Assembly (NCBI RefSeq): GCF_025399195.1
Contig: NW_026252167.1
Location: 1-64,000 of the forward strand
Source of the DNA: Umbelopsis ramanniana AG
Lineage: Eukaryota > Mucoromycota > Umbelopsidomycetes > Umbelopsidales > Umbelopsidaceae
Length of the DNA stretch: 64,000 nt
Direction: 5' to 3'
The notes below the pieces were generated by a model. The model did not search any database. It worked only from the letters and a program-made list of their open reading frames with translations, and had not been told where the DNA came from. Position numbers and translations under genes: made by a program. Below, in pieces: positions 11,310 to 26,917 of the stretch; within the stretch, counting starts at the first letter, position 1; each line of letters opens with the position of its first letter.

Positions 11310-12960
11310 TCAGGCAACACGGCCACGCTTGTACATGATATTTTGATCCACCCCATCCATATGGCGCTTTCCCGGAGCTCTGCGATGGAAAGAAAAACAA
11401 TGAGAAACGTAGGGTATAAAACATGTCTTATAGAAGAGAGGAACTTACTCAGGTTTGGCAAGCGGTGACGGTCGATATTCGCGTAATTGTGCTGACATGG
11501 GCGGCGGAGCTGGCCAATTGAAAGATTTGGCAGAGTTTGGAGTGCCGTAATTCAAAGGGCTTGGCAATTCGCCTTGTTGGTAAAATTCAGGATAAAACGT
11601 CGACGGTGAGGGTAAATTTTGAGCAAACTGGGAAGGTAGAGCGGATGAAGGCGTAGTGTGGTCGTTGCTGCCCTGGTCTCCCATATTCATCCTTTGGGCG
11701 GACTGAGTGGAATGGTCTTTCACGTCTGACGGTATTTGAACCTTCAATTGCGGCCGTCCCGACGTGTTTGCCGCTGGGCTTGGCAAATAAGGGCTCCTGT
11801 TGACAGGACTCATATGCTTTGCATTCATGTCAACATACAAGCCGTTTGGCATAGGGGATCCATTGTTCTCCGCAATTGGAATGGATGGGTCAGGTATATA
11901 CTGCAATCGCGTGTATTGATGTTGTTGCTGTGACTGGACAACAAGAGGGGGTGGCAACTGCGGAGACGAATATTCGGCCTGTGACGGCATCTGATAGTAT
12001 TGTTGCATATGTGGCTAAGGTTTTAGGGAGAAGAAGGAGCAGGAGGAGGTCAACCAAATTAGAAATTAAATTCATGCAAAAGCAAACAGGTACTTTCGTA
12101 TATACACTTACAGGCATCCTATGAGAAGCTTGCTGAACTGATTGGACATATGGCGCATCGTACGATGGAGGTGGCATCGATTGTGTCATGCCGTATTGAG
12201 GCTGTCGAGATGCGGAAGGACCATTCATGATCATAGTGGAGTGTGGAAGTGGTGATGAGTGTTGAGACATCGGTGGGGTGGGTGGTTGATGGTGGATCAT
12301 GGTGGCATCGGATACTGCAGGTGAATACTGATGTTTCAGTGGGGGTTGCTGCTCAAGTTTTCCATCAATATCAGACTCCATCAGCTCCGCAGAAGCGTCT
12401 TCATCATCCGTTCGCACATTCTGCTCAGCTCCGATGAACTGTAATGAGAAAGAGAAAAAGTCGTGAGACTAGTTAAGCACCGGCCATTGAAAATCTGTCA
12501 TATTCGACAACAGAAAACGCATAATAAATTAAAAAAAAAAAAAAAAAAGGTGCCTTACATCCGAATTGCGTTTGCTTTCGTGAGGTTCAGATGAATACTG
12601 AAACGAAAGACAGGGGATGGCCCTTGATTAGTTGTCTGTTGAGATTGCTTTTTGGGGCCAAGCAATCACATACCTCGGTGTATTTCATCAACGTCTTGTC
12701 AATGTCTGTGCTGCCGTATTGAACAAGCTTATCGTTGGCTGTGAAGATGATCAGAGCCACTTCACAATCGCACAGCACGCTGAGCTCATAGGCTTTCTTC
12801 ATTAAGCCGTGTTTGCGCTTCAAAAAAGTTACCTTTTGTCGATTTGACAAATAAAGGGTAAGAATGGGGAGCGTTTATCCACAAGGAAATTTTTCTAACA
12901 ATGTACCTGTCGGTTACGTTCATCAGCGATACGTTGAATCTTGATCTTTTTGCGACCCAT
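11310..12960 (-). CDS. MADS-box transcription factor, MEF2/Rlm1 type
   Basis: Six exons join to 404 aa: 12960-12907, 12832-12674, 12597-12559, 12438-12112, 12014-11449 and 11379-11310. Residues 1-60 form the MADS DNA-binding domain, starting [11 protein letters not shown], with [18 protein letters not shown] and [14 protein letters not shown]. The following MEF2-specific extension ([17 protein letters not shown]) supports type II over SRF type. The rest is Pro/Gln/Ser-rich with PPTPP and SPLP repeats, typical of an activation domain and of MAP-kinase targets. It ends in a short basic tail (MYKRGRVA) on a separate exon. In fungi this type (Rlm1) serves the cell-wall-integrity pathway; that role here is inferred. 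An 18-base A run (12531-12548) lies in the third intron. Confidence 0.92.
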
Positions 12961-13166
12961 GTCTGTTGCAAGTTTTATTTGAAAGGGAAGAGGTATGAAG
13001 AAAGAAAAGCTAAGTGGGAGGGGAAAAATGGGCAGACGCTTTTGTACCTTTTTTTTTTTTATTGCTTGGAGAGAAAAAAAATTCAAAAGGCCCGGGCACA
13101 GAGCATTCTATTTTTAGAACAAAGTGGTCCGATAATGCCTTGCTTTGCCATGCTTTGCCTGTCACC

Positions 13167-16100
13167 CTAACCCAAGGTCGTCCGTTTCCCAATGCCTTTT
13201 GCAGCCTCTCCTGATGGCAGCTCTCCCGTACGACCTGTCACAAATTCATCATAAATGGCCTTCAAACGTCTATGTTCATCTATGGTAATAGAAGGTCGCG
13301 TGTTTTTAAGAGACTTGTTAAGGTGCTCCAGAGTGATGACGGCTGCGTGTCTTTTTTCCTCTAGTTGCTCGACTTGTTGGCGTGAGATCTTGTTAGTGGC
13401 AGCGGATGAACTGCCCGAATATGCTTTCTTGATCATATTCAATCGGGATTCTATTTGCCCTCTCTCTGCAAGGGTAAGCGGGGCCTTCTTTTCCAGCTCA
13501 TTGCTTCCGCCCAGCATAAGGAAAGAACTTTTGGTTTCTTGTGGCTCATCGGAACCTTTACTGCGTTGTTCGAACGAGTCAATGGCAATGGCACTATGGA
13601 TAGACTCCAAGTGAGCATTGTACAGGAATGCTTGCAGATCAGCCCCAGACAAGCCTTCCGTTAGCTCTGCATAATGGTTCAGATCGACGTTGTCAGACAG
13701 CGTCATTTTTCTGCCCAGAGCATGAAGAATTTCAAGTCTTTCTTCTATGGATGGCATGCCACAAAGCAATGCTTTGTCGAGACGACCGGGACGTAAAAGA
13801 GCTGGATCAATTAGATCAGGTCTACTTGTGGCTGCTAGTACGTATACACCGTCCAATCCTTCGGCACCATCCATTTGAGTAAGCATTTGGTTAACCACTC
13901 GGTCAGTGACACCAGTGCTATCGTGACCTCTTCTTGGGGCAATGGAGTCGAATTCATCAAAAAAGAGAACACACGGCCGTGCTGCTTGAGCTCTTTCAAA
14001 TAGATCACGAACAGACTTTTCACTAGCGCCAATATACTTGTTGAGGAGTTCAGGTCCCTTGACACTGATAAAGTTCAAGCCACATTCTTTGGCAACGGCC
14101 GATGCAAGTAAGGTTTTACCACATCCAGGATATCCGAAGAGAAGTAAACCTGAGCGCAATCTCAACGGGCAATTAGCAAAGATGGAAGCGTATTTGGTAG
14201 GCCATTCCAAGGTTTCCAAAAGCGTTTTTCTTGTTTCATTCAAACCACCAATATCAGCCCAGTTGACTCCAGAGCTTTGCAATTTGACACCTCTTAAAGA
14301 GGACGGAACAAAACCTTCCTGGGCGGTTTGGAAATCTTCTTGTGTAAGTGTAAAGGGATGGGGAGGAGTTTCAACATCTATGCCAGAGTCAACATCGTCA
14401 CTTGAGTTATTCAAACGCTTCTTAATACTTCGAACTGCTCCTTCGTGAACGGCTCTTTCAATCAGAGCCTTGAGATCCGCTGCCAAATATCCTTCAGTCT
14501 CCGTCGCAACTGAAACCAAATCAATTCCTACCAAGCTCTTGCTCAATCGCTCAGGCCCCCTAGACATAATGGCATGCAAAATCTAGATTGAAATGAGTTA
14601 GTCCATTGGGGATACTTTCTCATCAATAGGGTCATCAGGGGATGTACTGTAGCCGTACCTGTTTGCGCTCATCCCTACCAGGGGGATTCAGATGAAACAA
14701 TTGATTGAAAATGTGATTGGTGACAAGAGAAGGATGGATGGATTGTTGCTGCTGAGATGTTGCGATAATAACAATAGGGTGTCTGCTTGTCATTGTTTTG
14801 GTAATATGCATAAATATTTCTGCCAATTGTTTGGCTCTGAATGAGTCTGCATGCTGTGTCAAATGGGCAGTTATAAATAGAATGAGTAGGTGTCACTTTT
14901 TTCCATAAATTTTCAAGATATCGCATGCGCGTCTACTCACCTCAACTTCTGCAGGTATAAGTCTATCAATGTCGTCAAAGAACAGGATAGAAGGTGCGTG
15001 CCAGGCTGCTTCGTCAAACCATTTTTGCAGTTGATCTTTCAAGACAGGAACGCGCTCATCAGCCACATCCGCACAGTTAATTTCTATAGAGTCTATATGC
15101 CGTAAATTACATTGGGGGGGAGGTCAGACATATGAAACCACAAGTGGTACCCAAATAGCACGAGATGTAGGAACAATTAGAAACTTACATGTCAAAGCAT
15201 GTCGATCATTCTTCAGTTTGTCAATCACTTGGTCTACTATACTCGTTTTGCCTGAGCCATGCGATCCCGTGAGTAGGACTCCTCCAGAACCTATACAGGG
15301 GCTTCATTAGCCATATTATTGAAATAGAGCGCATTCATTTTGAAGTATCCCTTACCAGGCACAGATAGCGCAGCTCGGAGTGAATTATTAACGGCGGTTG
15401 TCTTTGTATAATCGAAAATCTTATTGAATGTTTCTTCAACACCACCCAAGACCAGCTCGGACGGAACTTCAGGGCTAGTTTCCGGCTCGTTACTTTTCAA
15501 TGATTGTGCGTTTCCTAGCTCGACTTGGCAGCCTTCCAGTTGCTTCCTTGAGAACACACAATACTGCTCTTCATCCACCCCGTTGATGTGTGGTGTGCTA
15601 CTACCAAATAAGCCTTTTCTGGCCGTATTAAATTGTATCATGGCAAGCCCAGAATCTTCAATGTATAAACAAGAGTTGTTGGTAAGGACGATGCTGTCGG
15701 CAGTTCCTTCGAGAAGTTTTCCTGATAGATGCACGGTAAATGAACTGACTGACCAAACCTTCAGATTTGTAAACCACCAGTTAGTTACTTACCTTTAATT
15801 GAGGAGATCAAATCAGCACCCTTTATCTCATCGTTATGGCTATTAAGTGGAAAAGCGTGTGGTTAGATCTGATGTTATAAAGCCAAATGAAATGGTCTCG
15901 CACTCACTTTGCACCTAAACCGAGCTTTAGATTTGAAGTTGTTGCTTTTGATGTGATGCTTCTGACGATCAAGCTAGTTGGTGTTATTGGCTTGATAGCG
16001 ATCACAGATAGCCTACACCATTACATAAGTTGTTAGCAAAGATTATATAAATGCTCATGATAGCCCATTATTCTAACATACTTGACAATATCGTAAGCTT

Positions 16101-17336
16101 TGATGCCCAGTGTTGTACATGTGACTGGGTCCAAGTAGACGTGACTTTCAGGAACGGTTCGGTCAAGCACTACGTTGGCAAAGGTAGCTCTAGCCTTCTC
16201 AGTAGATGAAGAATCGCTCTCCTTTTCATCCTCTGGTTGTTGCTGGGTATTGGATTGCTTGTCGTTTTGAGCATAAGCAGGAATAACTTTGGTTACTCGA
16301 ACATGTACACAATCCTTGATAGCTTCAGCTGAATCGGGATGCACATGGATTTCCATACCAGCGCAAGATTGCTTGATGAAGTTTTTGGGGAGTGTTCGAA
16401 GGCAGACATGTGGTGAAGTCTGTTGTTTCTTCAAATCATTGATAGCAGTGGATTCATCTGATCCACTGGGGTTGGTGTTGCGCACTTTTGGAGCCACAAT
16501 GACTTCAGAATTGTTGGTAAGCTTCGTATAAGGAACCTTGGGACTCATATCGCCTTTTGGAAAGTGAACAAGAGGTGCATAGATTAGTCCATTGCAACCG
16601 GCTACATTTTTCATGCTTTTGCTGCAAACTTACCAATTTGTAACCTCACTAGCGTGCGACCGTGGATCCAAATAGTGATAAGTTGATTAGGGTATACCAC
16701 TCGCAACTGGCTTAGCAAATTCTCCTCCACGTAGCCAGCATGTAATTCCTATAACACTCCTAGTGAATATCACGCCGTCTGATGACAACCACGACCTCAA
16801 TTGTGCACATACCAATATTTCCCAATCGTCTTCCGTGTAAGGCTCTACATTGACGGTGTCGCACTCAGGTGTGTTGCGACAGAAATCGACGGATACCTTG
16901 AGAGCAAAATCTTTAAAAAATGGATCTCATCATCATCTTATAAACACCTCAAAATCCTTACCTTCTGGCCGTTTGTTATTCCGATGGCCTGTGCGAATTG
17001 TGGATCCAGTTCCAAGATGTCCATCGGCTTTCCTCCATTCACAAAAGGAGCATTAGCAGGCACCTTGGAAGACTCTCCAGACCATCCCACGTAGACCTTC
17101 TTTGTATTCTCTCCTTCCTTCCAACTCAACTCCAGAATGACATTTTGCGGAACCTAGGGATACGACAGAACAATACCGGTAGAATGAGTGGGGTAGTCTC
17201 GCAAGTGGTATTCAAGTAGTATCCATAACAGCCAACGTACCTTTTTTTGGTCAAGCAGCGAGTTTGACCAAGCAGCTGGAAGATTAGCGAGACAAGAGCG
17301 TAATGGGGTCAACTGTATTGACACCTGCTTAGGCAT
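13167..17336 (-). CDS. PEX1: Peroxin-1, AAA-ATPase of the PTS-receptor export complex
   Basis: Twelve exons join to about 1129 aa. N-terminal Pex1 double-psi-barrel domain: residues 1-170 (EEDWEIL-like EDDWEIL). D1 AAA domain: degenerate Walker A GSHGSGKT at 517-524, Walker B ILFFDDID at 578-585. D2 domain: GYPGCGKTLL near 808, Walker B VLFFDEFDS near 865, then RGHDSTGVTDRVVNQ and LLRPGRLDK. Pex1 with Pex6 pulls ubiquitinated Pex5 out of the peroxisomal membrane. Exons (high to low): 17336-17241, 17153-16962, 16896-16813, 16748-16634, 16601-16082, 16012-15908, 15839-15793, 15721-15356, 15290-15189, 15092-14941, 14853-14659, 14582-13167. The fourth intron is only 32 nt in this reading and is the one weak joint. 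Confidence 0.95.
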
Positions 17337-17513
17337 GGTTTGCGACAAAAGACAGGTTCTGGTAATAAAGCGTCTTACTCATACGCAAATGCGGGGAAGC
17401 TTTTTCTTACAACTGGCATATCACATGACAGAATGAAATTCGGCTCTCACATGAAAAAAAAGCTTTATTGACCCCGCTCAATTTTTGACAGATTGTTCTT
17501 CCGCCGTACTCGA

Positions 17514-20500
17514 CTATGACATTTCTGCCTCCTTCAATACTACTTTTTGAGAAGCCATACGGGCTTTCAGCAACGTAGGATTATTTATCAGCGTTACAAA
17601 AAGAAACCAGCGAGTGCGTGCACGTTTTTGCGCTTTGGATTTGACTGCTTCCTTTGGTCCCTTGTCCATATTACTGCTTTCAATGTCACTAAACTTCGCT
17701 TGGTGCCTTCTACATTTCTTGACCAACTGGTCACTGGCTGCCTCTTTCTGAACCAAAGACTGAATGAAAGATAGAATGATTGGGTTGTTATATTCGTGTT
17801 CAGCCAGAACCTAACGATGAATCAATAACACGTTATATTTGGTAAACGCTGTACTAGGATGTACCCTTTCAACTTACCATACCACAGTAGGCAGCAAAAC
17901 CAGCATCACCACGACGAACACCCCATGTTTCAGCGTTACGGTCCACTCGAATAGAGAAAATAGGATATCTGAATATTAGCTTGATACTTCGAAGCAAGTA
18001 CGATGTCAGGGCCCTAGTCATGGCTGTGAACATGAGGAAGTAACAGTAGTGCATGAAGGGAGCGCGATTTTGTACTGCCATCCTAGTACCGTTTTCCACA
18101 AAGATCAGAAGAGTAATACGTCTTTGAATCAGTTGGACTACCAAAGATACGAAGAAGGAAGAGAACCAAATTCCGACGGTAACTCGATGGAAGATGATGT
18201 GCCTAAATCTATCCAGTTCAATAAGCAAAGTGACCGCAGTCCCAATCAATGCAATCTCCACCATGAAATATAAGGTGCCGGTGAATCCTAAAAACAATGT
18301 GAGTCCAAAGCATTAGCCATCAAACCTTTGCTTTACAGATCTTCGTTTCATCGTACCAAATCCAACGCAAGCTCCAAAGAACCGAATGGCATCATCTAAG
18401 ATTGTGCTATTCAAGAAGTCAGTATACATGGGCATTCCAACACTCCCATATTACGAAAGGCTACTTACTCGTTGTTTTTCTTTCCTTTGAAAATATTGTA
18501 ATCACCTTTGCGAATGCGAACAATATCCTTAGTAAATCGTCGCAGGATGCCTAGGCTGAAGAATATGGCGACTTTATGGCAATATCAGTTATACGTCCTG
18601 AGTTAAGTAAAACAAGGTGGTAGCTTACATATTCCAGCTCCAAATCCGGCCACATAGATTGATACTTGCATTAAGGTAAATGATTCGAGAGCGAAACGCA
18701 TGGGGTCAGAGTTTGATTGCAGTTTTGCGGCAAAAGGAGCAACAGAGCAAATTTGACGCGGAACGAATCCACCTACACCGAGGAGTTCTGTCATAAGAAT
18801 AACAATCTGTAAAAAATTGTTTGAGATTAGTTCTTTCCGCTGTGGACTCTACTTCAGGATATGCTTTTACTGGCATACCAGCTGGCATTGACAATATATA
18901 AGCAGCGCCAAAGAGGCCTTCACAACCAGAGGAATTCTGAAAGGACATCTTAAGTATTTCATGCGAATACTAAATAAATGTAGTTTTATCGGCATTCGTA
19001 CCTAATATGTTCATGCAATCCAAATTGATTAGCAATATATCTCTTGCACCGCTGTAAAATCGGCAGCTTTGTTCGGCATTTAGTCTCTCTGTGCCACGTA
19101 GGAATTTCTCTTATATAGCTGTTTATTCGCTGTAAAAGGCTGATACTAGTCTTGCGCTGAGAAGGGATGATGTGATGTTAACACTTCTTCAATTGTATGG
19201 CCACCTGCTTCCTGAATACAATCTTGCGGTACCTCTACACTATACTGTTTTCTCAATAATTCTTTGACATATTCTTCCTCGGCGTTTCCAGGGTCAAGAC
19301 AGCGAGATTGGCAAATTATGCATTCTTCAAATCGTATGGCCATTCGCAAAAAGTATATGACGGTCGCTAAAAATGCTGCAAGTGTGACTAGGGCCATCAG
19401 AACGTTCAGTGCCAGAAATCCACTTTCTCTTGCATACGTTATAGCAAAGAATGGCAAGTCGATGGAAATACGTAGGCAGAGTAGACATATCGAGGTATAG
19501 AACCCAAAGATATTGGCCATGCGTGATCTATGGCTGGCATGAAAGCACAGAAATGCCTGCCTTGATTGTGATTAGATCCTAGCTTTTGAGTGGCACAATT
19601 TTTAAGCGTTCTCACCGGATAAAATAGGACAGCGTAGAGGAAAAACGAAATGAATAGCTCTGCAATAGAAAAAAATAAGATATGGCACTATTAAACATCA
19701 GCTCAAATTCAGTGACTGTACCAATAATTTTCATTGCACGAGGTAGCCAGGAATCAAACATATTGGATTGTGATCGGAGTAAGTTCCAGGCACCATTGAA
19801 GATGAAAGAACCTGTGTTGCAATAAGAAAGATCAAAACGAGCATTGACAAGAAATGAGTTGGTAAAAGATATGATCTCTATTTACCAATCATAACGAATA
19901 AGCAAAGCAGAATCGGATGGCATGGTTGACGGCACAAGAAACGCAATGGGCTTTGAAGCAATACAAGTGTTGTTTAGGTGGTGACCCCCTCTATTCTAAT
20001 AACTACAGGTACAGAGGTCTTACTCTGGAAAGCGGAAGTTCGAAAAGGTTTTTAGAGTGCCGAAGACCGCAGGAATTAATATAAAGTTGCCTAGTGCTAC
20101 ATATTGGAGATGAGACGCAGCTAAAGGAGAGAAAGAGTGAATGAGCTGTCGTGCGTATGTTAGAGCACTTGCATAATCTTACCGACTGCGCAGAACTTGA
20201 CAACTGTAGTCCGTGCCATGTCAACATAGATGCCTGCGTAGATATAGCCAAAACACATTGGGTTGGTCTGTGAGGAGTAGATAGCAATTTGCTAGAGCAG
20301 CTCTGTGAGGTGATGATTTAATTTCATTGCCATACATTGAGTCAATGGTAGCTTACGATTGTTCGAGTTCTTGGCGGCAGAGTGATATCCGGGATGTCAA
20401 ACTGATTTCTTAGCACTCCGCTTGAGCGATTAGCAATACGTATATTGTTACCATCTAGAAATTGATAGGTAATGATCATCGCACGATCGATTACAACACC

Positions 20501-21317
20501 AATAACGATAGATCCTTTGTCAGGAATATTCATAGAAGGTAGTAGGGTCAAATTCTATGCCACGTACAATTGGTAAGTTAGTTAACAGGTTTCAAGTTAT
20601 ACGTTTTCAGCATCACTCCCTGCATAACCATACCACAGAAGCATTATCTACGAAGCTTTGCATATACCATCCTTGAACATGGACATTTTGAATCATGGGA
20701 GCATCGACGACACCAACAATCTTATCGCCTGTACGGTTGTAGGTACTACCGTCATCATAGTAGACGTCGCTGAATTGTTTCCTAGGATTTGGAGCACAGC
20801 ATCCACCGACTGTTTGTTGTGCAACACGATCAGCCATTGCTGCTCATCAAATGCATTACCTAATCCTCCTTTCCCTTCTGTTACCTGTATCGACTGAGAT
20901 TTCATTAGGGTTCAAAGTAATGTTGACTTGTTGTTGGGGATAGTATATCCAATCGTCAGGTTGGAAAGTTTTCCATCCTCCAGTGGAGACGGGTCCATTG
21001 ATTGAAAGGCATTGTCCATCGTACAGAAGGTTTTGCTTTCTAAAGATGAGAATTTAATGCGGAAAAGCGCAAAACGTTTACTGCAATTAACAATTGATTT
21101 TCACATTTGGGAGTCTAGACACCAGTATAATGTAAAATTACCCGTTCAAAGCTAGCCAGCATTGGGTAGAGAATCCGCCTGAGGCTGTTAAGGAAAAATG
21201 GTTGGACAAAATTCTATCATTGTGTGACCTGTAAACAAAATCGGATAAAATTCGCGTACCGTCAACGAGCTTCAACGTCCAAAAGCACACAAAGATCAGC
21301 GCTATTGTCCGTGACAT
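17514..21317 (-). CDS. STRA6-like multispanning membrane receptor
   Basis: A large gene with at least a dozen exons, roughly 900-970 aa by my estimate. The start at 21317 gives a signal peptide (IALIFVCFWTLKLVDG). An extracellular part of about 245 aa with NxT/S sites follows (exons 21317-21142, 21039-20885, 20839-20634, 20554-20357). Then come many membrane segments over 20.3-17.9 kb and a basic cytosolic tail. The C-terminus aligns by eye with vertebrate STRA6: the EHEYNNPIILSFIQSLVQ stretch and the RARTRWFLFVTLINNPTLL ending correspond in order and spacing to STRA6's tail. STRA6 moves retinol from its binding protein across the membrane. The fungal ligand is unknown. A frame near 19146 seems to stop, but splicing GAG/GTACCG to CAG/CGCAAG carries the frame on, so I treat it as one gene. 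Confidence 0.72.
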
Positions 21318-21956
21318 AGATTTAAGATTACGATGAGTGAAGTAGGTTCTTATTATGAAGTTGAACTGCACACATTCTGTAAAATAGTAAAATAAATGAA
21401 TACAGATGTAAAGGGGATTAGCAGTATAGGAGACAAAATCGGAGAGTACGGTTTTGCTGAGCAAGGAAAAAAAAAGGTTGGCCAAACATCCTTTCCGCGG
21501 GGTGGCATCGAAGGTTGCCGTAAGCTTAATAGCAGACCGGTTTGAAGAGATTTACAATGTCAGCTGATGCATCTGCTTTGTTTGCATGCGTTAGAGCATT
21601 TTTCCCCACAATATTGAACAAGGTTTTTGTTCCCGTCAATGACTTCCCCCCCCAAAAAAAAAAAACGTCAGTTGGCGCAGACAGAAGTTGCTGGAAATTA
21701 TGTAACAAATTCGTCAAAATGAGTGCTCCGCGCGGTGAATGGAAAGTCAACCCCTTTGCGGAGAATTGGATGTGGTATGTGCGATTTGGAAACATAGATA
21801 TATGGAGGATTTTTTACTTGTTTTGAGTGAGAATAGAGAAATAACAGAGCATTAGATACAAATGACTTTAGGGAAAAGAAGTAAAATGGGGCTAGCGCCA
21901 ATATGGCTTTTTTTACAAGGGAATATCAAAACAGATTGAATGTTCGCACGACCTGA
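21318..21956. other. Intergenic: STRA6-like promoter and dehydrogenase 3' flank
   Basis: The right part is downstream of the dehydrogenase stop codon and the left part is upstream of the STRA6-like start. A C run followed by an A run (about 21647-21665) stands out. Short frames on both strands do not look coding. Confidence 0.5.
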
Positions 21957-23264
21957 TTAATTGAAAATCTGCACCTTAATGGCGCCTGTTCGGTAGTCTG
22001 AAGCAATCTCGAAAGCCTCAAGGGCTTCCTTAAAATCAAAACGATGGGTGACCAAATGCTTGATATCAATTTTACCGCTAGCAACCAGTGAGACAGCAGT
22101 AGGATATGTGTGATGGTAACGGAAAAGACCTTTGATGTCAACTTCTCGCATGGCAAAGCTGTTGACTGGCAAAAGTTGGTCATTCTTGCCAACACCCACC
22201 ATACAGCAACATCCTCCATCACGGGTGGCCATGATAGCTGAGCGGAAAGAGCTCTCTACACCGGTACATTCTAAACTGTAGTCAGGAGCAGATCCTAGCA
22301 TAGAACGGATTTCCTTTGCTGCCTCTACATCCTTCTTGGTGGGGTCAACCTTGTAGACGTAGTCTGCACCCATTTGGCGAGCATACTCGAGACGAGACTC
22401 TTGCATATCGGTGATGATAATGGGGCCAACACCAATGGCCTTTGCAACAGCCAACACGATCAATCCAATAGGTCCACTGCCACAGATGAGCAAAGACTTT
22501 CCAAACCGAACACCAACACGTTCACAGGCGGCAATAGCGACAGAAAGAGGTTCCAACAAAGCACCCTCTTCATCTGACACGCTATCGGGAAGCTTGTACA
22601 ACCATCTAGCAGGGTGGGTAATGTAGTTGGCCAATACACCGTGATGAGGGGGAGTGGACTTGAAAACAACGTCAGGGCAGAGGTTGTAATGACCGGACAT
22701 ACACTGCTCACACTCAGAGCATGGAATTCCTCTAATATGTGGGGTACGTAAATCTAGTTAGTATTCAGGCCTAACTTTATGTTGCTAACCGGAACTCTGT
22801 TTGCGTTATACTTACGCCTCAATGGCAACACGGTCGCCAACCTTGAGAGTACTGACGCCCTCTCCGACTTCGGTGACAATACCCATACTCTCATGGCCAA
22901 GGATAATAGGATCAGTGACCTCAAAGATACCAATAGCTCCATACTTCCAGGTGTGAACATCCGAACCGCAAATTCCGGTAGCCTTGACCTGGACTTGCAC
23001 TTCGCCCTTGGCAGGCTTAGGAACAGGGATTTCGACCATTTGAAGGTCGTCCTTCTTGTTCAATAGAACAGAGTAGTTCTTCGTGTTCTCATCAGGAATC
23101 TTGTATTCATGGGTGGTACGGCACTCAGGTTGAGAGGATTCTTGAGGGACGGTCTTTCCATTTGCGGGGGATGCGGAAACTTCGCCGGAAAGCTTGGCAG
23201 CCTTGGGCATAAGGCTGGACAATGTAGGCAACTGAGCACTAGTGAAGGCGGAAGGAGCGCTCAT
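21957..23264 (-). CDS. Zinc-dependent sorbitol/xylitol/L-arabitol-type dehydrogenase
   Basis: Two exons (23264-22816 and 22731-21957) join to 407 aa. This is the medium-chain dehydrogenase fold. Catalytic zinc residues sit in TGICGSDVHTWKYG and LGHESMG. The four structural-zinc cysteines are in GIPCSECEQC..H..LCP, partly rebuilt by the splice. The Rossmann motif GSGPIGLIV is followed by TDMQESRL, whose Asp favours NAD. The family oxidises polyols such as xylitol or sorbitol to the ketose. Compared with usual members (about 350 aa), this one has roughly 55 extra N-terminal residues rich in Ser, Ala and Lys (MSAPSAFTSAQLPTLSSLMP), perhaps a targeting sequence. The exact polyol is not decided by sequence. 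Confidence 0.92.
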
Positions 23265-23317
23265 GTTTGATGAAGTGGAAAGAGAATAAACTGGTGCCGC
23301 CGGAAAGTCTGCTTGTC

Positions 23318-23325
23318 TTTTTATA
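23318..23325 (-). promoter_or_regulatory. TATA box of the polyol dehydrogenase gene
   Basis: On the minus strand this reads TATAAAAA, 54 bp upstream of the ATG at 23264. Spacing matches the other TATA-containing metabolic genes in the window. Confidence 0.6.
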
Positions 23326-23579
23326 TTCTCTCAGAAAAGCTCTGGAACCACGGTCGTGCGGTGGGGGACGAGTTTAAGCAGGGATTTCCTAACGGGGAAT
23401 TCAGTGGCAACATGATTGGTTGAAAGTTCACGCTGCAACCAAAAACAGATTTGCCAAAACTTTTAAACTCTTCACGATTTGCCAAACGGTGAATGAAAAA
23501 AATATAAAGCTTCAAAATTAGAAGAAGCGTATTGTATTGACAATCGGAAGTTCATTTTTTTTTACTCTATATGTGACGG

Positions 23580-26714
<3,135 letters not shown>

Positions 26715-26917
26715 TAGAGCTAAGATCAGTCGAGATCTCATTCACTACGTTTTTTTTTTTTTTTTTGAATGCTTGCCCGATCAGTGCAATTCTGTCCACG
26801 TGAATTTCGCGGTCACATATGATAGATTGGCAGGCGCGTCGCGACGCGCAGAAGGTTATTTTATTTTTTACAGCGTGGCCGACGTTCCTTGTCTCGAAAT
26901 CTTTGTCCGGTTCAAGA
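26715..26917. promoter_or_regulatory. Compact bidirectional promoter of TRM4 and SMC1
   Basis: Only 203 bp lie between two outward-facing ATGs. The region holds a run of 17 T (26750-26766) and a perfect 16-bp palindrome, GCGCGTCGCGACGCGC, at 26834-26849. The latter is strikingly CpG-rich for this sequence. It contains GACGCG/CGCGTC, close to the MCB core (ACGCGT) bound by MBF-type factors at G1/S genes. No TATA box is seen. Confidence 0.65.

Noticed and set aside
12531-12548. 18-base A run as a possible retrotransposon tail
   Set aside because: It lies inside an intron of the MADS gene with no element or target-site duplication beside it.
13167-14582. Tyr instead of Pro in the D2 Walker A of PEX1 (GYPGCGKT)
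   Set aside because: This is the usual form in Pex1 proteins, so it is not a defect.
19146-19148. Apparent stop codon splitting the STRA6-like gene in two
   Set aside because: A GT-AG intron from GAG/GTACCG to CAG/CGCAAG keeps one long frame through to the next membrane exons.
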